This document shows, piece after piece, positions 1-8,778 of a stretch of 64,000 bases of DNA; the stretch's first letter is position 1, and the number at the start of each line of letters is the position of its first letter. Source of the DNA: Alphaproteobacteria bacterium US3C007. Lineage in GTDB: Bacteria; Pseudomonadota; Alphaproteobacteria; Rhodobacterales; Rhodobacteraceae. The notes under the pieces were generated by a model. That model was not told the origin of the DNA. It did not search any database and worked only from the letters and a program-made list of their open reading frames with translations. The stretch covers positions 2,480,001-2,544,000 of the forward strand of contig CP139918.1 of NCBI GenBank assembly GCA_034423775.1. The letters run 5' to 3'. The position numbers were made by a program, and so were the translations under genes.

Positions 1-362
1 ATGCGGGGTCATCCTTGCGGCGCTTGGGGCGCGAGGTTGAGCTTATGCTAAAAGATGCCTTGGATGCTTATATTCAACGTGATCCGAACTTGGCAGAGCA
101 GGTGATTTTAAAAGACCGTGATGTTGACCAGCTTTATAACGGGATGTTCCGGCAATTCTTAACGTTTATGATGGAAGATCCGCGCAATATCACAGCCTGC
201 ATGCATTTACATTTCATCGCCAAGAATATCGAACGCATGGGCGATCATGTGACCTCAATTTGCGAGCAAGTTGTCTTTTTGGCAACCGGTGAGCTTCCCA
301 GTGACCCGCGCCCCAAAGGCGATCTTACATCGCTGGATCCTGATATCAGCTTAAGAAAGTAA
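1..362 (+). CDS. phoU: Phosphate transport regulator PhoU, C-terminal part
   Basis: The reading frame is open at the left edge of the window, so only about the last 120 residues of a protein normally near 230 residues are present. PhoU is a cytoplasmic helical-bundle protein that links the PstSCAB phosphate importer to the PhoR/PhoB two-component system and represses the Pho regulon when phosphate is plentiful. The visible part carries the second PhoU repeat, with the conserved stretch around IERMGDHVTSICE that holds the metal-cluster acidic residues. It lies 13 nt ahead of phoB on the same strand, the usual alphaproteobacterial order pst-phoU-phoB, so the pst genes are expected to the left. 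Confidence 0.93.
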   Translation, partial: AGSSLRRLGREVELMLKDALDAYIQRDPNLAEQVILKDRDVDQLYNGMFRQFLTFMMEDPRNITACMHLHFIAKNIERMGDHVTSICEQVVFLATGELPSDPRPKGDLTSLDPDISLRK

Positions 363-375
363 TTGGACGCGCCGC

Positions 376-1059
376 ATGGTAAAACCAGCGATCTTGATTG
401 TGGAAGATGAGCCGTCACAGCGCGAGATATTGTGCTATAATCTAGAAGCCGAAGGTTATGAGGTGTTGATCGCCGAGAACGGTGAAGAAGCGCTTCTGGT
501 CGTGGATGAAGCGTCACCCGACATAATTTTATTGGATTGGATGATGCCATTGGTCTCTGGTATCGAAGTATGCCGCCGTTTGAAACTGAATCGGGAAACG
601 CGGGAAATCCCAATCATTATGCTCTCTGCGCGCTCAGAAGAAGTTGATAAGGTACGTGGTTTGGAAACCGGCGCAGATGATTACATGATCAAACCTTATT
701 CGGTGATTGAATTATTGGCGCGGGTGCGCGGCCAGTTGCGCCGAACGCGGGCCGCCGCGATGGGGCAAAAATTGCGATTTGAGGATATTGTTTTGGACGC
801 TGAAACCTTTGAAGTGTTTCGCGATAACCAGCCGCTGAAACTTGGCCCGACTGAATTTAGATTGCTCAGCGTTTTTATGGAAAAGCCGCGCCGCGTTTGG
901 AGCCGGGATCAGCTGCTTGATCGGGTTTGGTCGCGTGAAACCGATGTCGAAACCCGCACGGTAGATGTTCACATAGGACGTCTTCGCAAAGCCTTATGCC
1001 AGAATGGCGGTACAGATCTTCTACGCACAGTGCGCGGTGCCGGCTACGCCTTGGGGTGA
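376..1059 (+). CDS. phoB: Phosphate regulon response regulator PhoB
   Basis: DNA-binding response regulator of 227 residues, the usual PhoB length. The receiver domain (about 1-120) has the acidic pair E10/D11, the phosphoacceptor D54 in ILLDWMMP and K106 in IKPYS. An OmpR-type winged helix occupies about 130-227 and ends with TVRGAGYAL. PhoB activates phosphate-scavenging genes when phosphorylated by PhoR under phosphate limitation. It follows phoU by 13 nt, so the two are almost certainly co-transcribed. PhoB rather than another OmpR-family member is called because of the phoU neighbour and the DWMMPL receiver signature. Confidence 0.93.
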   Translation: MVKPAILIVEDEPSQREILCYNLEAEGYEVLIAENGEEALLVVDEASPDIILLDWMMPLVSGIEVCRRLKLNRETREIPIIMLSARSEEVDKVRGLETGADDYMIKPYSVIELLARVRGQLRRTRAAAMGQKLRFEDIVLDAETFEVFRDNQPLKLGPTEFRLLSVFMEKPRRVWSRDQLLDRVWSRETDVETRTVDVHIGRLRKALCQNGGTDLLRTVRGAGYALG

Positions 1060-1235
1060 AACTGTTTCAATTTTGACCGGGGGCGACAGAGGGTTTGAAC
1101 CGGATATAAAAGCTGCGGTCTCGCCTGAATGATAGCGGATTTAATGAAAAAAATAAATTCGCGATCGCGCTGTAACTTTTCGGATATTCAGGTCATAATG
1201 GCGCCAATTCGAAAAACAGCCCTGGGGATATCGAT

Positions 1236-2459
1236 ATGAAAGATGCAACTGACATGATCAGCGCGAAAGACCGACCAAATCTAAGCAGCTTCGATTGGCA
1301 AGATCCATTCAATTTTTCAGATCAGTTGACTGAGGAAGAACGCATGTTGCAAGAATCTGTGCGCGGCTTTGCGCAAAATGAATTGCAGCCTCGAATTCTG
1401 AACGCCTACCGGAATGCGACTATTGAGCCAGAGATTTTTCGGGAAATGGGGGCGCTGGGCTTGCTGGGCGTGACGGTACCTGAAGAATATGGCGGGTTGG
1501 GCGCAGGCTATGTGGCTTATGGGGTTGTGGCCCGCGAGGTGGAGCGCGTTGACAGTGGCTACCGTTCGATGATGTCGGTGCAGTCAAGCCTCGTGATGTA
1601 TCCGATTTACGCCTATGGTTCGGAAGAGCAGCGCAATAAATACCTGCCTGGTTTGGCAGAAGGGCGCCTTATTGGCTGCTTTGGACTGACCGAAGCAGAT
1701 GCGGGATCGGATCCGGCGGGCATGAAAACGCGGGCAATTAAAACTGCGGATGGATATCGCCTGACAGGATCTAAAATGTGGATTTCGAATGCACCGATCG
1801 CGGATGTCTTCGTGGTTTGGGCCAAATCAGATGCGCATGATGGTGCCATCAGAGGGTTCATTTTGGAAAAAGGGATGGCGGGTCTGACTGCCCCTAAAAT
1901 CGATGGCAAGCTGTCGTTGCGGGCCTCGGTTACCGGCGAGATTGTGTTGGATAATGTCGAAGTCTCAGAAGATGCGTTGCTGCCCAATGTTTCAGGGTTG
2001 AAAGGGCCTTTTGGCTGCTTAAACAGAGCGCGTTATGGCATCAGCTGGGGCGTTATGGGCGCGGCCGAGTTCTGTTGGCATGCCGCCCGTCAATATGGTC
2101 TAGATCGCAAACAATTTGACCGGCCGATTGCGCAGACGCAATTGTTTCAGAAAAAGCTGGCCGATATGCAAACGGAAATCGCTTTAGGATTGCAAGCTTC
2201 ACTGCGAGTGGGGCGTTTGTTGGATCAGGCCGAAGCCGCGCCTGAGATGATCAGCCTGATCAAACGTAACAATTGCGGTAAAGCGCTGGATATTGCACGC
2301 CTTGCGCGTGATATGCATGGCGGCAATGGTATTTCGGATGAATATCACGTGATGCGTCACATGAATAATCTGGAAACGGTGAACACCTATGAGGGAACGC
2401 ATGATGTGCATGCGTTGATCCTGGGTCGCGCCCAAACCGGCTTGCAAGCGTTTTTCTAG
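1236..2459 (+). CDS. gcdH: Glutaryl-CoA dehydrogenase
   Basis: FAD-dependent acyl-CoA dehydrogenase of 407 residues. It matches the glutaryl-CoA branch, which oxidises and decarboxylates glutaryl-CoA to crotonyl-CoA in lysine, tryptophan and benzoate breakdown. Visible family features are the FAD/substrate stretch [13 protein letters not shown], the WISNAP loop, and the catalytic base near E386 in the motif [13 protein letters not shown]-type markers are the N-terminal DPF segment and the internal RARYGISWG stretch. An in-frame ATG at 1236 follows a GGGGAT stretch; a second ATG lies seven codons in. It stands alone, 176 nt after phoB, with a hairpin downstream. It passes electrons to ETF. Confidence 0.9.
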   Translation: MKDATDMISAKDRPNLSSFDWQDPFNFSDQLTEEERMLQESVRGFAQNELQPRILNAYRNATIEPEIFREMGALGLLGVTVPEEYGGLGAGYVAYGVVAREVERVDSGYRSMMSVQSSLVMYPIYAYGSEEQRNKYLPGLAEGRLIGCFGLTEADAGSDPAGMKTRAIKTADGYRLTGSKMWISNAPIADVFVVWAKSDAHDGAIRGFILEKGMAGLTAPKIDGKLSLRASVTGEIVLDNVEVSEDALLPNVSGLKGPFGCLNRARYGISWGVMGAAEFCWHAARQYGLDRKQFDRPIAQTQLFQKKLADMQTEIALGLQASLRVGRLLDQAEAAPEMISLIKRNNCGKALDIARLARDMHGGNGISDEYHVMRHMNNLETVNTYEGTHDVHALILGRAQTGLQAFF

Positions 2460-2556
2460 TGGCCTGAGGGCATCAAATGCTTGGCCGCAAGCGCAGGCTC
2501 AAAAACCGGTCGAAGGCCCTTTTATATTCCCATGCGGTTGAAGCACCGCGTGGCCT

Positions 2557-2576
2557 AAAAAGGCTGGCCTTTTTCC
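2557..2576. terminator. Intrinsic terminator-like hairpin after gcdH
   Basis: A 7-bp perfect stem AAAAAGG/CCTTTTT with a CTGG loop (2557-2574) is followed by a pyrimidine-rich run. With its 5' A-run and 3' T-run it could end transcripts from both sides. It lies about 100 nt after the gcdH stop and about 100 nt beyond the stop of the minus-strand DapA-family gene. Confidence 0.6.
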
Positions 2577-2630
2577 TTTTGGCTGGGGTTCTGATCGGCA
2601 CCGACTAGCGCAGAGTCTTCGGCGTATGAA

Positions 2631-2664
2631 CATCTTCATCAATGAGATGTCATTGATGAAGATG
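2631..2664. repeat. 14-bp perfect inverted repeat
   Basis: CATCTTCATCAATG (2631-2644) is repeated exactly in inverted form at 2651-2664 with a 6-nt spacer. It lies between the convergent gcdH and DapA-family genes. Neither side has a T-run, so it is not a classic intrinsic terminator. It could be a 3'-end stabilising hairpin or a protein-binding palindrome. Confidence 0.6.
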
Positions 2665-2677
2665 CCAATCACGCAGG

Positions 2678-3586
2678 TCACACAGCTTGACGTGTGATTT
2701 GTGAAATTGATTTGTTCATTTTGTGTATCATCGCCTCTATAGGGTCTTTTTCTTTTTGTTCTAAGGGATGAAGCGGCTTGCGCGGGGGGCCGGCATCGAT
2801 ACCGCGCGTGCTCAGGCCATGTTTGACAGATTGCACGAACCTTCCTTGCGTTTCAAAAGCCTGCATCAAAGGCAGCATGGCTGACATGATCGCCCGACCT
2901 TTGACAAAATCGCCTTCGATCACGCAGGCCTGATAAAGCGCGACATGGGCCTCTGGTGCAAAATTGGAACCCGCGCAAACCCAGCTGCGCGCACCCCAAG
3001 CAAAAAATTCAAGCGCGTGAGAATTGCTTCCGCAGGACAGGTCGATTTGAGGATGCGCGCGCGCGAGCATATGCAAATGCTCCGGATTGCCGCTGTTATA
3101 GATCAACGCAGATGGAGGATTGGATGCAACAATTTGAGCAAGACAGCTTTCATCCAAATTAACCGATAATCGCTGCGGGTCATTGTGCAATATAAGGGGT
3201 AGCTTGGCTGCGCGCTCAATGGCCAATACATGCGCCGCGATTTCAGGGCCCGTTGGAAGAGCCACCGGCGGCGCCGTGACCAGAACTGCATCTGCTGCGT
3301 GCACCTTGGCTTGACGGGCATATTCGATGCACTCTTCGGTGCGTATGGCGCTGGTCCCGATGATCATGGGCACGCGCCCTGCAATCATTTCTTTTGCCAC
3401 TCGCATCAAATAGACGCGCTCTTTCATCGACATTGCATAATATTCACCTTCCGTACCCGCCACAATTAACCCATCAATGCCGGCGTCGATCAAAAGGTCG
3501 ATGCTGGCTTGCATGGCCTGTTTGTTTAAAGTGAAATCCTTGTGGAAAGGGGTAACAAGCGGGGTATAAACACCCTCAAATTTCAT
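2678..3586 (-). CDS. DapA/NanA-family (DHDPS-like) protein with altered active site
   Basis: Predicted TIM-barrel protein of 302 residues from the dihydrodipicolinate synthase/N-acetylneuraminate lyase family. The N-terminal VYTPLVTPF and the phosphate/carboxylate loop GTEGE (44-48) are typical. The usual catalytic pair is not: the position aligned by eye to the Schiff-base lysine (normally IKE.TG) reads IYNSG, with Tyr163. The position of the conserved YN.P tyrosine reads HNDP, with His134. Classical lysine-dependent aldolase chemistry is therefore doubtful. The start at 3586 is chosen because GGAG lies 6 nt upstream, while the longer frame to 3649 adds a non-family N-terminus. It has no operon partner. 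It should not be called lysine-biosynthetic dapA. Confidence 0.72.
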   Translation of the reverse strand: MKFEGVYTPLVTPFHKDFTLNKQAMQASIDLLIDAGIDGLIVAGTEGEYYAMSMKERVYLMRVAKEMIAGRVPMIIGTSAIRTEECIEYARQAKVHAADAVLVTAPPVALPTGPEIAAHVLAIERAAKLPLILHNDPQRLSVNLDESCLAQIVASNPPSALIYNSGNPEHLHMLARAHPQIDLSCGSNSHALEFFAWGARSWVCAGSNFAPEAHVALYQACVIEGDFVKGRAIMSAMLPLMQAFETQGRFVQSVKHGLSTRGIDAGPPRKPLHPLEQKEKDPIEAMIHKMNKSISQITRQAV

Positions 3587-3973
3587 GTTTTGCTCCATCT
3601 GCAAGGGTACAAGCGGCTTATCGCTTGACCGCATAGCCGGGCGTCTCACCCCGATCTTTGCTTTGAATTATTGGGCCCCGTGCCTTTTGGGCGATTACGC
3701 AAAGATGTTTTATTTTTGAACTAGTCATCGCACCATGTCAGAACGCTCTCTATCGACTAAGCTAGCGTAATGCGTGAAGAGATCCATCTTAAAGGCTTAA
3801 AGATGTTTAAGATGGCTGCAGAAGCGTTTTTCAAAAGCTCGCAGGCAGTTTGTTTTAGGATCGCACGCTGCCCCGTTTAAGCTGCTGTTAAACTGCACTT
3901 TTAAGATCGTACGCGCCAATATCTTAGCAATTGGAACAGGTTCACTTCTATCAGATCTGCCTTCTTGACCGCG
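3587..3973. other. Intergenic region with one hairpin
   Basis: It lies between the 5' end of the DapA-family gene and the 3' end of the DUF2938 gene, both on the minus strand, so it should hold the promoter of the former. The only structure seen is a 10-bp perfect inverted repeat, CCATCTTAAA (3784-3793) with TTTAAGATGG (3806-3815), and a 12-nt loop. No credible coding region, RNA gene or repeat was seen. Confidence 0.5.
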
Positions 3974-4447
3974 CTATAACAAAAGCGCTGTGCACCACAT
4001 TCCGAGCCCAAAAACGGTATGGCCAAGCAATCCCATAGCGCGCCCAAAGTGCGGGTTTGGGGTTTTTGATAAGGCGATGCCAAGTCCCAAGCCGGGATGC
4101 AATAAAAACCATCCTGCAGCGATTGTCGCAATAGAAAATACCCAAACAGGCAGGAAGCTTGGCTCCCTTAGCCAGTCTGCTCCTATTAACGCGATGAAAA
4201 GAACGCCGTAGATTATACCCACGCCATAATGGAAGGCCCAGCCGATGCGGGTTTCACCAGCCGTTTCTTGCGCGATTTGAATATCTGAATGAAAAACCAC
4301 GCCATGTTTTAAATGGAATACCCATCTGCCAACCAATCCCCAATTGGGGGGCGCAATCGCAAAGACGCGATTTAACAGAACCGACCATAGATCCATGAAC
4401 ACGGTTCCCCCAATTCCAACCGCGGTTGCTAAAAGAAGATTGCTCAT
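3974..4447 (-). CDS. DUF2938 family membrane protein
   Basis: Integral membrane protein of 157 residues whose sequence matches my memory of the DUF2938 family. It has an N-terminal segment with GIGGTVFMDLW, a central hydrophobic stretch around GIIYGVLFIALIG, a PGLGLGIALSKTPNPHFGR motif near residue 120, and a final hydrophobic helix ending ALLL. Four transmembrane segments can be counted. The function of the family is unknown. Flanking gaps of more than 370 nt on both sides suggest a single-gene transcript. Confidence 0.8.
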   Translation of the reverse strand: MSNLLLATAVGIGGTVFMDLWSVLLNRVFAIAPPNWGLVGRWVFHLKHGVVFHSDIQIAQETAGETRIGWAFHYGVGIIYGVLFIALIGADWLREPSFLPVWVFSIATIAAGWFLLHPGLGLGIALSKTPNPHFGRAMGLLGHTVFGLGMWCTALLL

Positions 4448-4817
4448 ATTCGCCCCTGATCAAATTTGAATTCCGTCAGTATAAACATCGCTATCATATT
4501 GAACTAGACAAAAAACGTTACCATCAGCTTGTAAAACACCCAAAGCAGACAGACCCATCAATTTGACGCGATACCGCGGCTTGCAGGGCGTATTGCGGGG
4601 CTGTTTTTTACCGGCCTGTGATCATCCGCCGTTCGGTGAAGCAGCCGTTTTCCATTTGCAATTTCTATTTTCCAGGCTGGGCTTTTGTAAATTTACAGAA
4701 TTTTTGATCGAGGTTGGCAAAGAAGTCGCTGCGCGGGCGCTTCCCCAAGTCAGCTTACATTACGTATAGGATGTGCTAAAGTTGTTGTGCTTATTGGCAA
4801 TTTTTAGGAACTAAGGC
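4448..4817. other. Divergent intergenic region
   Basis: It separates the DUF2938 gene (minus) from the cupin gene (plus), so it should hold promoters for both. A short open frame at 4563-4769 has no recognisable start signal or family features and is not called. No RNA gene or repeat was seen. Confidence 0.4.
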
Positions 4818-5189
4818 ATGCAGATTTATACGCCAGGTAGCGAGATTGGGGTTTTGCAGCCTTGGCCTTTTGATAACCCCGAAAGCAATTATAAAATTCT
4901 GTCCGGGGCGCCCGCCGCATCGGGCCGTATTGATACGGGGGGGGCGGGCTATACAACCCGCTCGGGCATCTGGCGCTGCAGCACCGGTGCCTTTGAATGC
5001 ACAGAGCAGGGTGATGAATTGATGACCTTTTTATCTGGGCGTTGCCATCTGACAGATCAATCAACGGGCAAAAGCCACGTGTTGGGCGCGGGTGACAGCC
5101 TTTTTATGCCCGATGGACACCGTGTCACATGGGATATTATTCAAGAGGTTACGAAAGTATTTTTTGGGAATAAATCCAGCGGATTTTAA
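4818..5189 (+). CDS. Cupin domain protein (ureidoglycine-aminohydrolase-like, Cupin_3)
   Basis: Single cupin barrel of 123 residues resembling the Cupin_3/DUF861 group. The signature runs from GIWRCSTGAFEC through DELMTFLSGRCHLTD to LGAGDSLFMPDGHRVTW. Members are small cytoplasmic proteins with mostly unknown substrates; one branch is (S)-ureidoglycine aminohydrolase. The usual metal histidines of larger cupins are reduced here, so enzymatic activity cannot be claimed. It sits 112 nt upstream of the histidine phosphatase gene on the same strand and may share its transcript. Confidence 0.78.
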   Translation: MQIYTPGSEIGVLQPWPFDNPESNYKILSGAPAASGRIDTGGAGYTTRSGIWRCSTGAFECTEQGDELMTFLSGRCHLTDQSTGKSHVLGAGDSLFMPDGHRVTWDIIQEVTKVFFGNKSSGF

Positions 5190-5301
5190 CGTTAGGTGTG
5201 TTTGTTGAAACGGTTTTTGGGAAGCGTTTCTGCGCCTTTCAAAACTGTGATCCGCAGCATATGCATCTGTCTGTATGATTTTATTAAGATAGGTTTCGAG
5301 C

Positions 5302-5865
5302 ATGTACCCTTATCCCGAGCTTTATATTCTAAGACATGGTGAAACGCTCTGGAACCAGCAGGGGCGTCTTCAGGGGCAAAAAGACTCGCCTCTGACAGAT
5401 AAGGGGCGGCAGCAGGCCTTGGCCCAAGGCGAAGTATTGCGATCTGTTAAAAGCTTGCCGCATATTGTGTTCGTTAGCCCTTTGGGAAGAACTTTAACAA
5501 CGGCAAATCTTGCAGCCCCCTTCATCAAAACTCACGTAAAAGATCCGCGTTTGCTTGAAATCAATTTTGGCGCGTGGGAAGGGGCCACGCGCGATGCCAT
5601 AAGTCAAAAATTCAAAGCGCCAGTGCAAGGATCTGAATGGTTTTTTAAGAGTCCAGGCGGTGAAACCTTTCAGATGATCTCAACGCGGGTCATGTCCTTT
5701 TTACAAGAACTTGAAGATCCGGCTATTATCGTTACGCATGCTGTGACCTCTAAAGTCTTGCGCGGCCTTTATCTGGGCCTTGATCAGGCTGACTTATTAA
5801 AGCTTCCCGCAGAACAAGGATGTATCTATCATTTATACAAGGGTACTGAGGCGGTGTTACGTTAG
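5302..5865 (+). CDS. Histidine phosphatase family protein (phosphoglycerate-mutase-like)
   Basis: Protein of 187 residues with the RHGE signature at 11-14 (LRHGETLWN); His12 is the phosphorylated residue. The second catalytic histidine is in IIVTHAVTSKVLRG at about 150. The spacing matches the small branch of the superfamily (GpmB/CobC/PhoE-like), which removes phosphate from small metabolites. cobS and cobT are about 48 kb away, so alpha-ribazole phosphatase (CobC) is possible but unsupported locally. The ATG at 5302 has only a weak ribosome-binding site. A run of eight T lies at 5906-5913, but no clear stem precedes it. Confidence 0.83.
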   Translation: MYPYPELYILRHGETLWNQQGRLQGQKDSPLTDKGRQQALAQGEVLRSVKSLPHIVFVSPLGRTLTTANLAAPFIKTHVKDPRLLEINFGAWEGATRDAISQKFKAPVQGSEWFFKSPGGETFQMISTRVMSFLQELEDPAIIVTHAVTSKVLRGLYLGLDQADLLKLPAEQGCIYHLYKGTEAVLR

Positions 5866-5978
5866 GCCTTGGTGGGACCTGCGATGCAGATTTAGCGCGG
5901 GGCTTTTTTTTATAGGTGCGGAGAAATGGTATTAAAATCGCGTTTTCACCCAAGACAGTTGCCGCGATTGTTCAAAGC

Positions 5979-7598
5979 TTATTCGGCGCCAGTATAGCTG
6001 AAGCGGGAAAATTGTGCTTCGGCGGCCAAACCTGACGTATCAAAGGCAATCATACCAACGAAGTTGCCCGTAAAAGATTTGCCTTCGCCTTTTCCTGCCT
6101 CATCCGACAAGCAGGCTGCATCTAAAACCGGGCCAATTGGATGCCAATCCTTGGCCTGTTTCCAGAAAAACTGTTGCTCAGCATGATCGGTCTGAAGACG
6201 CAACTCTACAGCGCCCTCAGCGATTGGCACGGGCGCGGCCAGTGGATAATCCATATCCGTATTCGGATAACGACCTGGGCAGGAAAATAGGGTTAATATC
6301 CGGCCAATTTCAGGATCATGCGAAAGCAGCAACGCATGAAATTTATGGCCGTTATAATAGGTGATCAAACCGGCGGCTTGCTGATAGGTTTGCGGTGCAA
6401 ATTGCAGCTGGCATTCGGCGGAATAGATGAGATGTTGCTGGCGGCGCGCGAGCAATGCTTGTTCAAAGCAACTGCCGATGCTTTCCCGCCCTATTAAAAT
6501 TAAGCTATTATTTTCTAACCGAAATAACCTTTCGGGAAACGGCGTTCTAAGCCATTGGAAATCAGAATGAAGGCAATTAAACTGATAATCTATTGTTTTG
6601 GTTTTGGCTTTTTGAACGCTGTGCTGGCCTTTGTCAGGATTGGGCAGGTTTGCCCGAACGGTTTGTCCAGAGCCTTCAAGATAAAGCCAGTTATCGGCTT
6701 TCCAAACGCAGCGCTCTAATCCTGTTTCACGGCCCAAGGGACAAAAGCGTCCAACCCCATCTGGACCGGGTATTGGCCGCCCCATCAAAAATGAGTGATA
6801 GGCCTCGCCGTCTTGGGTCTCAACATACTGACCGTGCCCGATGCGTTGAAACGCGTGGTCAGGCGTGTCGCTATGCGTCATCAGATGTTGTTCTGGATGG
6901 GCCTCATAGGGCCCCTGTAGATTGCGCGCGCGCGCCATGCTCACTGCGTGCCCATAGCCGGTTCCCCCCTCCGCAGTGGTGAGGTAATAATAGCCATTTC
7001 TTTTGAAAATATGGGGTGCTTCTGTCAGCCCTCTTTGGCTTCCGGACCAGATGTTTTTAATGGGTCCGAACAACCCTTTATCGGGGGCCCATTCCTGTAG
7101 AGCTATGCCATCAAAGCGGTGATGGGTCGGGTTAGAGCCTGTATCATGCGCGCCATGATTCCAAACCATATTCAAGAGCCATTTGCGGCCATCGTCATCG
7201 TGAAAAAGCGAGGGATCAAATCCAGACGAGTTTAGGTAAATTGGATCAGACCATTCGCCATCGATGCGCGAGCAGGTTGTGATATAATTATGGGTGTCCT
7301 TAAAGGCGCCGTCCAAGCGCTTCACATCTGTGTAAACCAACCAAAATAAACCGTCTGCATAAGAGAGGCATGGGGCCCAAACACCGCCTGAATCTGGGTT
7401 TCCACGCATGTCTAAAAGCGCGGGTCTGTTCAAAGGGGTTGCCACCAAGCGCCACGCGCTAAGGTTGGTTGAATGATAAATGCGCACCCCAGGGTACCAT
7501 TCAAAGGTCGAGGTCGCTAGATAGTAATCGGAACCGACCCGAAGAAAAGACGGATCCGGGTGAAAACCTGGTAAGACCGGATTATCGATCACCCTCAT
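5979..7598 (-). CDS. xynB: GH43 beta-xylosidase / alpha-L-arabinofuranosidase
   Basis: Glycoside hydrolase of 539 residues without a signal peptide, hence cytoplasmic. The five-bladed propeller shows the GH43 acids in order: D15 in FHPDPS, D128 in GFDPSLF and E193 in LTEAPHIF. The C-terminal 190 residues look like the lectin-like (beta-xylosidase C2) domain of the GH43 xylosidase branch. It should cleave imported short xylo- or arabino-oligosaccharides. It is the last gene of the minus-strand locus, 1 nt after the Gfo/Idh/MocA gene, so its substrate is probably brought in by the ABC importer at 9.6-13.7 kb. Xylosidase versus arabinofuranosidase cannot be settled from sequence alone. Confidence 0.88.
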   Translation of the reverse strand: MRVIDNPVLPGFHPDPSFLRVGSDYYLATSTFEWYPGVRIYHSTNLSAWRLVATPLNRPALLDMRGNPDSGGVWAPCLSYADGLFWLVYTDVKRLDGAFKDTHNYITTCSRIDGEWSDPIYLNSSGFDPSLFHDDDGRKWLLNMVWNHGAHDTGSNPTHHRFDGIALQEWAPDKGLFGPIKNIWSGSQRGLTEAPHIFKRNGYYYLTTAEGGTGYGHAVSMARARNLQGPYEAHPEQHLMTHSDTPDHAFQRIGHGQYVETQDGEAYHSFLMGRPIPGPDGVGRFCPLGRETGLERCVWKADNWLYLEGSGQTVRANLPNPDKGQHSVQKAKTKTIDYQFNCLHSDFQWLRTPFPERLFRLENNSLILIGRESIGSCFEQALLARRQQHLIYSAECQLQFAPQTYQQAAGLITYYNGHKFHALLLSHDPEIGRILTLFSCPGRYPNTDMDYPLAAPVPIAEGAVELRLQTDHAEQQFFWKQAKDWHPIGPVLDAACLSDEAGKGEGKSFTGNFVGMIAFDTSGLAAEAQFSRFSYTGAE

Positions 7599-7599
7599 A

Positions 7600-8745
7600 T
7601 TACCCCGCTGTTTGATTAAGCAGTTTTAACGCTTCTGTTTTACCTAGTGCAGCGGGCCTCGCACAACTGGTTGACAGCTCAATCCACTGTTTTTTCTCGC
7701 CAGACTCCAGAATACCCGTCATCACGTCCACGACATGCGCTGCCAAATCCAAAGAGCAGCGATGCGGGCGGTTTTCAAGAATTGCCTTCGCCATATCAGC
7801 AAGCCCAGCGCAGCGGTAATTTGCCCGCTTTTCGCCCTGTCCATCGGTGGTATTGGTGATGCCGAAAGGATGATCATCTTGCTTGGTCTGCGCGGTGCCC
7901 CCGCTTGCGTCGGCGTGTAGTACGCTGCCCCCGAAGAAATTGGGATCAGGCACGTAGAGCGAGCCTTCACTGCCATAAAGCTCCATATTTTCATGCCGAT
8001 GTGCGGAAACATCCCAGCTTGCACCCAGCGTTATAATCGCGCCGGATTGAAATGCGAGTAAGGCATGAAGTGTAGTGGGGGTATCTACGGGTACGCTCTC
8101 TCCCGTGCGCGGGCCCGTGCCAATGGTGCGGGTTTTCAGGCCGGTTGATGCCATCGCGCTTACAGCCTTGACCGGTCCGATCAATTGCACCAAATTCGTT
8201 ATGTAATAAGGGCCTAAATCGAGTACGGGCCCACCACCAGGTTGAAAGAAAAAATCAGGGTTCGGATGCCATGCTTCCATCCCTCGCGACATGACATGGC
8301 AGGTGCCGCTTAAAACCTCTCCTATCGCTCCTTGATCAATCAAAGATCGCGCCAATTGATGGGCCCCGCCCAAAAACGTGTCGGGTGCCGAACCGATGCG
8401 CAAGCCCGTTTCATCGGCCAATTTGCGCAACGCCTCACCTTCTTCTAAGCTGAGCACAAACGGTTTTTCCGAAAAGGCATGTTTGCCCGCCTGTAGGATT
8501 TGTTTCGTGACCTCAAAATGCGCCGCTGGTATGGTCAGGTTCACGACTATATCGATATCGCTGCTTGCGAGTAGATCTGGTACGCTTAGCGCGCGCAGGT
8601 TAAATTTCTCTGCCTGAGTTTTGGCTATGGCCATATCAAGGTCTGCAACAGCGCGCATTTCTAGGGATGAAAACTGTGTTGCCAACTGCAGATAAGCCGT
8701 TGAGATATTACCACATCCAATAAGGCCAATGCCCATTTTCTTCAT
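7600..8745 (-). CDS. Gfo/Idh/MocA family oxidoreductase
   Basis: NAD(P)-dependent dehydrogenase of 381 residues. The Rossmann motif GLIGCGNIS lies at about 7-15 and the family-defining EKP at 93-95. The substrate domain contains GGGPVLDLGPYYI, where an aspartate and tyrosine replace the usual GG...D..H pattern. Members oxidise or epimerise sugars, inositols and sugar acids. It sits between GH43 (1 nt away) and the isomerase/epimerase gene (33 nt), so it probably handles the monosaccharide released by GH43. A second, clearly different member is encoded at 16134-17252. Confidence 0.85.
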   Translation of the reverse strand: MKKMGIGLIGCGNISTAYLQLATQFSSLEMRAVADLDMAIAKTQAEKFNLRALSVPDLLASSDIDIVVNLTIPAAHFEVTKQILQAGKHAFSEKPFVLSLEEGEALRKLADETGLRIGSAPDTFLGGAHQLARSLIDQGAIGEVLSGTCHVMSRGMEAWHPNPDFFFQPGGGPVLDLGPYYITNLVQLIGPVKAVSAMASTGLKTRTIGTGPRTGESVPVDTPTTLHALLAFQSGAIITLGASWDVSAHRHENMELYGSEGSLYVPDPNFFGGSVLHADASGGTAQTKQDDHPFGITNTTDGQGEKRANYRCAGLADMAKAILENRPHRCSLDLAAHVVDVMTGILESGEKKQWIELSTSCARPAALGKTEALKLLNQTAG

Positions 8746-8778
8746 AGTTTTAGCGCCTTTCTTGCAGCGGCCTTTAGT

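Noticed and set aside
245..613. Minus-strand open frame over phoU-phoB
   Set aside because: It is antisense to two clear genes and shows no family features.
1072..1110. GGTTCAAAC-like T-loop (minus strand) suggesting a tRNA after phoB
   Set aside because: The flanking five bases do not pair as a T-stem and no acceptor or anticodon arm can be built.
1181..1209. CTGTAAC ... GGTCAT as a Pho box ahead of gcdH
   Set aside because: The two half-sites are about 19 nt apart rather than the 11-nt periodicity of Pho boxes, and gcdH is not a Pho gene.
4563..4769. Open frame of 68 codons before the cupin gene
   Set aside because: No ribosome-binding site, no family similarity and an odd composition.
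5896..5913. T8 run after the histidine phosphatase gene as a terminator
   Set aside because: No stable stem could be paired immediately upstream of the T-run.
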